The notes beneath the pieces are model-generated. The model was given only the letters and a program-made list of their open reading frames with translations, was not told where the DNA came from and made no database searches. The translations under genes were made by a program, and so were the position numbers. DNA of 64,000 nt, from assembly GCA_002749535.1 (NCBI GenBank), contig MZZL01000401.1, positions 1-64,000 of the forward strand, given 5' to 3'. This stretch comes from Apophysomyces variabilis (Eukaryota > Mucoromycota > Mucoromycetes > Mucorales > Mucoraceae). Of this stretch, positions 60,141 to 64,000 are shown piece after piece (position 1 is the first letter of the stretch; each line of letters begins with the position of its first letter).

Positions 60141-60430
60141 TATTGAATCATATTTTGCGCTACTGCAAAACAAATTCTGCTCCCATGAAAGCACCAAATT
60201 TACGCTAAAAGTAAACTAATTTTATGTCATTAACCAAATCAGTTATGCGGGAAGTATACTTTGCTTACATGAATCTGGTACTTCAGTGGGACACAGAATT
60301 CATTCGAGTAGCGAGAAATATAATTCATGGTTAGCAAACCGGAAGGGTACATTGCTGTCTTTTTGCTTACCCCGAAGGTATCCCGCTGCTAAGCGCGGGC
60401 ACCCACGCCGCACCCCTCCGGGATGGACAT
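60141..60430 (-). repeat. Right-end repeat of the Fanzor element
   Basis: This is the full reference copy of the family. It starts with TATTGAATCATATTTTGCGC at the outer end and runs to the last codons of the Fanzor gene. It is repeated at 49301-49590 (full length), 11491-11720 (outer part) and 5251-5335 (outermost part). Its inner part holds two hairpins and overlaps the 3' end of the coding frame. Confidence 0.7.
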
Positions 60431-60440
60431 AAGCGAAGCT
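60141..60440 (-). ncRNA. Candidate Fanzor omega (guide) RNA scaffold
   Basis: Read in the gene direction, the 3' end of the nuclease frame runs into CCCGC-gcttagca-GCGGG (60399-60382), whose loop contains the stop codon, and then TACC-ttcgg-GGTA (60380-60368). These are followed by about 230 nt conserved to the element end. TnpB and Fanzor guide RNAs are known to overlap the 3' end of the ORF and extend to the element right end, with the guide beyond it. Support comes from position, conserved sequence and preserved pairing in the 49.5 kb copy. Transcription is not shown, and the exact ends are unknown. Confidence 0.5.
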
Positions 60441-63041
60441 AACAGATTATGATCGACCAAGTATTTGCTGGCTTTCTTTCGGTTGAACTCCGGGAATGGC
60501 TCGTGGTGTTTTGAGAAAAGGGCACTCGTCCTGGCGAGAGCAATGTTCAGGGCAGCATTTTGGTCCCGGCCACGTGAACCATGCCCTTTCTTCACACTAA
60601 TGCATTCGGAATTTGTGCAAATGACTGTGCCAAAGTTTTTCTTGATATTGCCATCTTTTTTCTTGTTCGGGGTGGGAGAGAAGTTGGTAGCCGTAAGGAC
60701 AGAGTTGTGAAGAACGGAATTCGTTTGTCATCCCCACCGATGTTTGTTGTAAATGTTGCTCTCTCAATTTCTTCCCACCACGCCGGTAATGTCCTCGAAT
60801 AGAGGAGCACACTCCTGTTCCGGCCGAGCCAGTCATCATAAGTAAGACATTGGTTTTCTTTCCCGAACGATTCAGGAAATTGCGTTCATTCGAAGCAACG
60901 GTAGCGTATGCTTTCTGCGTGTATATATCTTGAGTGCGTTTTGACTTTTTCACTGATTTCTTCTCCGAATAAAACTCCTCAATATATCTCTGTTATCTAT
61001 CGCAATCTATAATCAGATCTAAGTTAGTTGTTTAGTTCAGTAGAACCGTAAAATACTACCTTGCGATAATTGTGCAAACTGTCGATGTCAACTGCATTTC
61101 CGACATTGTTTTTTGACAAATTTCTTTTCGATAGCTTTTACCTTCTTTCCCTCTTCGGTCGCCTGCGATGCAGAAAGAATTGTCATTGCAGCGTAGCTCC
61201 ACATGAAGTACTGTTCTTACCCTTTTTCTATACTCCCTTTGTCTTCTGACGCGTCTTGTAAAGGAAAGGTCATCAATTTGTTTTGCAGTGATTTTGAAGG
61301 TCTTTGTTATCTTTTGGAAATCTGACGCCAAGTCATCTTCGGTCTCGTCATCCTGAGTCTCAAGTGCACTGAATCGGTTATGAAGCTTCAGATGGTAGGC
61401 AAAACGTTCAATTGGCAAAGAAGCCGATTCCGACATTGTGACAACACCGTAATCGGTGCCGCAAAACGTGATTCCTGTACTTGGATCTTCGGTCATTCCT
61501 CTGATATCCATTTTTAAAACGTCATCTTCACATTTGAAACTATTCGCTGTAATTTTCCTCAGGTCTTTGTCCTTCGTTTTCCGTTTTCTTTTGCGTCCTT
61601 TGCTTAAATTTTGATTGCTCTTTTCGATCTCTTCGTGAACGATGGCCTGTAAGAGGGAGACGCTTTGCTTATCAAAATTTGTACCAGTAGGCATTTTTAC
61701 CTGGACTGCGAGATACTTGTCGTGTCGGAAATTCTGCAGTTTTTTGTTTTCTTGTTTTCTTTCGTTTTTCAAACCATTCCTGACGGCAATAGTATCTATG
61801 AGATCTTCTGCATTCGACATGTTGGATCCACCGTCTTTGATAGCGTTGATTTCTTCCGTCAATAAACATATAGTTTCCGTCCTATCTCTGAAGCTATTTT
61901 CTAATTGCTTGACTTTTGCTGTGGTTTTAACGATATCCTTGCCGATGACTGTAACAGTATCGCTTTCTTGACCCTTTCACAAAATCGTTGCTGAAGGCCG
62001 TGCATGCTTCTTTTTGTGTTTTTCGTATCGGGATCTTGCAACTTATCTGCTTTCCAACACAGTCCCTTGTATGCTCGTAGAACCATATGATGAAATTTTT
62101 AGGACATTGTCAAATTTCAGACCATGTTTGTGGCATACGCGATCTATTCGCTCGAGGTCAAAAAAGGCACCGAGAATGTATTTAGGATTATGCATGGCAT
62201 CGCGGCAGCTTGTCATTGTTTTGCCATTTGGGCCAACGACGTCAAACCGTCCATGTCGTCTCTGGTACAGCATAATATTTCGAAGGTTGTGGAAGGATTT
62301 AAAGCAAGGGAATATATGGCCGACGGTTGAACAGCGGGGCAAATAGAACGCGTAAATTCTTTGTTATCAGTTATCGTAAACACTGTATTTGCGAGCAGCA
62401 TCAAAGGGGCATTCAGCAATGGGTGTCGATCAACAGCAAGCTCGCCAGTAGGACAAAGAACAAAAGGCTTGATGAAGCTATACACGTCTATGACTGCCTC
62501 GGCTTCTTTCAGGTTCAACTCGGTAGTGCTAAATTCCTTTTGTAACTTCCTCACTGTAATGTTGTCTACCGAGACGTCTTACAATGCTAATAGCTGCTTT
62601 GTTAGAGTTGTTAACCTTTGAAGTCTGGAGCGGCTCGTTTCTTGGGTTATATTTCTCTTTTTTGAATTCGGCTCTGAAGATGTCGATGCTAGAATAGGGC
62701 ACTTTTCACCTGCTTGATGGCTCTGTGATGTTGGCACTTCCTCTTCCTCCTCTGTTTCCTTTTCGTCATTTTTCGTACCTTTCTTATATTCTTTGTCTTC
62801 TTCTCCGTTCCTTTCCCATTCTGCATCTTCATCGCTCAACTGGACCTTCTCCATTTCGTCATCTTTTCTTTCCCTAGGTGGGTTACTTGCTGGTTCCTTC
62901 TGCTTGCTCTTTTGTGCAAGTAAATTTGATCTGGTTGATTTTAGGGTAGCGATAATGGCGGACAGCTTCTGTACATGTGGATCGTCCGTAGATACCCGGT
63001 TTTCGAGCTTTCTTAGGCGGCGAAGTATACATACTTTTCAT
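60389..63041 (-). pseudogene. Fanzor (eukaryotic TnpB-like RuvC nuclease), decayed
   Basis: Homology runs through several frames on the minus strand. A possible N-terminal part with a basic NLS-like PPKKARKPG starts at 63041. A central part spans 62554-61901. The RuvC core is at 61862-61056, with GTDYGVVTMSES as the RuvC-I aspartate motif (about 61460-61425) and the helix AKQIDDLSFTRRVRRQRE. Another frame (60953-60597) has RGHYRRGGKKLREQH and NEFRSSQLCPYG, a zinc-ribbon half with one Cys lost. The final frame (to 60389) has CTNSEC and RDQNAALNI, the RuvC-III/zinc-ribbon end. I count at least four frame breaks, though some central breaks could be introns. Fanzors are RNA-guided DNA nucleases. 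This copy is unlikely to be active. Confidence 0.65.
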
Positions 63042-64000
63042 GTTTGTCTTTTCTTTCCTGATCCCGCTTCCACAAGTCTTAGTTTTGTCTTTCCCTTTCG
63101 AGAGCCAGAGCGAATCGTAATAGCAACAGTATGAGTTGTTGGGTAATGTAGGGAACCGTGGCGCCATTCCACATATTTCGACAGGCTGTGGCATATTGCC
63201 ACAGTTTTGCTATTGAAATTTTTGGGAGCATAAAGAGGAAGAGGACTGTAAAAGAAACGGGCGATGCGAAGGAAAGGGAAAAAGCGCCTTCTGTGTATAA
63301 AAAATAAGAAACGCCAAGGAATAAGCGAAACTCTGATTAATTCTTTTATGTGATTAACAATTGTTCTACTTGGATATCTATGATAGGGCGCGGATAATGT
63401 GCCTATTGGGATGGTTTCTAACATATTTTTGTAAAATCTGAAGGATTTATGATGATAAGTTATTCTCCTCACTTTACTATTCTGTGTCCAACCCTGTCAC
63501 AGTAGCACATAGATAGAATAGAATGTTAATGTGTTAACCAAATCTGAATGATAATTACAGTCAATACATTCACTGAAGAGTCTGGAGTGATCAGCAAGAC
63601 CTACCGCTATTAAAACAAAATGTTGGAGATAATATCTTAAAGCATATGAGTCAGGAAAAAAGTAGGTTCGGAAGTTCAAAGGAAGTAGAAAATTCTCCAA
63701 GCAAGCATATAAATTTCATACACGAGTTGGTAGACATGACTGGTTTTGCTTTATCACCCAACCACCTTTCTGTTCTTATAGTGCCGCTTACTTGAATGCA
63801 CCATAACTTAATAAGAGCATACCAGTTTATTCTCATGTTTATCTTGGAACTTGGCAATATTTGGACTACTTACATTGGGGGATTCTTCTTTCTAGTTGGC
63901 GCAAAGGCGAAGGTTGCCGAAGAGAAGACGAAAGATGGGGTACACACCCAACCCTGCTTCTTCCATTGTTTCTTCTGACATCTCCCCTCCCCCCCCAAAA
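63042..64000. other. Right edge of window, no gene seen
   Basis: Sequence upstream of the Fanzor relic, probably including its left end. I could not find a match to the right-end repeat or an inverted terminus. The short frames at 63038-63857 on the minus strand have no recognisable content. Confidence 0.45.

Noticed and set aside
1..64000. CRISPR arrays, rRNA and tRNA genes
   Set aside because: No regularly spaced repeats were seen, and I noticed no rRNA segment or tRNA T-loop with matching acceptor arms. A tRNA scan could still find one.

Overview
The window is eukaryotic, and the features point to an early-diverging filamentous fungus, most likely Mucoromycota. Genes are compact with many short GT-AG introns (about 38-75 nt). 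There is a LINE-1-like retrotransposon cluster, a Fanzor (eukaryotic TnpB-like) element, and housekeeping genes with fungal-type architecture (fungal cystathionine gamma-synthase, LCL2-like, GH9 glucanase with a C-terminal membrane anchor). The organism is inferred; no marker gene names it. Exon models were built by hand from splice sites and reading-frame closure. The spliced models all close in frame, but none has been checked against transcripts.

Layout. 1-4.6 kb: a cluster of four LINE copies, two on + and two on -, converging on a short centre. Each pair is joined head to tail. 6.0-7.9 kb (-): an unrecognised multi-pass membrane protein. 8.3-11.3 kb (+): condensin subunit BRN1/CND2. 12.6-13.0 kb (-): a small hypothetical ORF. 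13.6-15.2 kb (-): a DCAF4-like WD40 protein. 15.4-32.0 kb (+): the giant ribosome-assembly AAA ATPase midasin (MDN1/REA1), divergent from DCAF4. 32.2-34.7 kb (-): a RhoGEF containing an assembly gap in its first intron. 34.7-38.1 kb: gene-poor, with a Tc1/mariner transposase relic. 38.1-41.2 kb (-): an NDUFAF4-like protein, a tandem CCCH zinc-finger protein and an LCL2-like secreted protein. 43.5-45.5 kb (-): cystathionine gamma-synthase. 46.3-49.0 kb (+): DBF4 and mitochondrial ICT1-type release factor. 50.7-51.1 kb (-): TMEM256/DUF423. 53.3-57.5 kb (+): a membrane SDR and a GH9 endoglucanase. 57.6-59.1 kb (-): dysbindin-like protein. 60.1-63.0 kb (-): a decayed Fanzor nuclease gene with a structured 3' end.

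The most interesting system is the Fanzor element. Its ORF retains RuvC motifs, a zinc-ribbon remnant and an RDxNAAxNI motif, and its stop codon lies in the loop of a GC-rich hairpin. About 290 bp from this 3' end recurs as solo right-end copies near 49.3 kb, 11.5 kb and (weakly) 5.25 kb, all in the same orientation. At 49.5 kb the hairpin has a different sequence but keeps its pairing, as expected for a guide (omega) RNA scaffold.

The second point of interest is the LINE cluster. Two diverged subfamilies share the same head-to-tail junction, the same overlapping stop/start coupling of ORF1 to ORF2, and deletion of nearly all of ORF2 just after the same endonuclease motif. LINE-1 elements of this phylum (Grem-LINE1) are known to mark pericentromeres in Mucor, so the cluster could be pericentromeric. 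The remaining genes are ordinary cellular genes (chromosome condensation, replication initiation, ribosome assembly, methionine metabolism, mitochondrial translation) with no operon-like logic.
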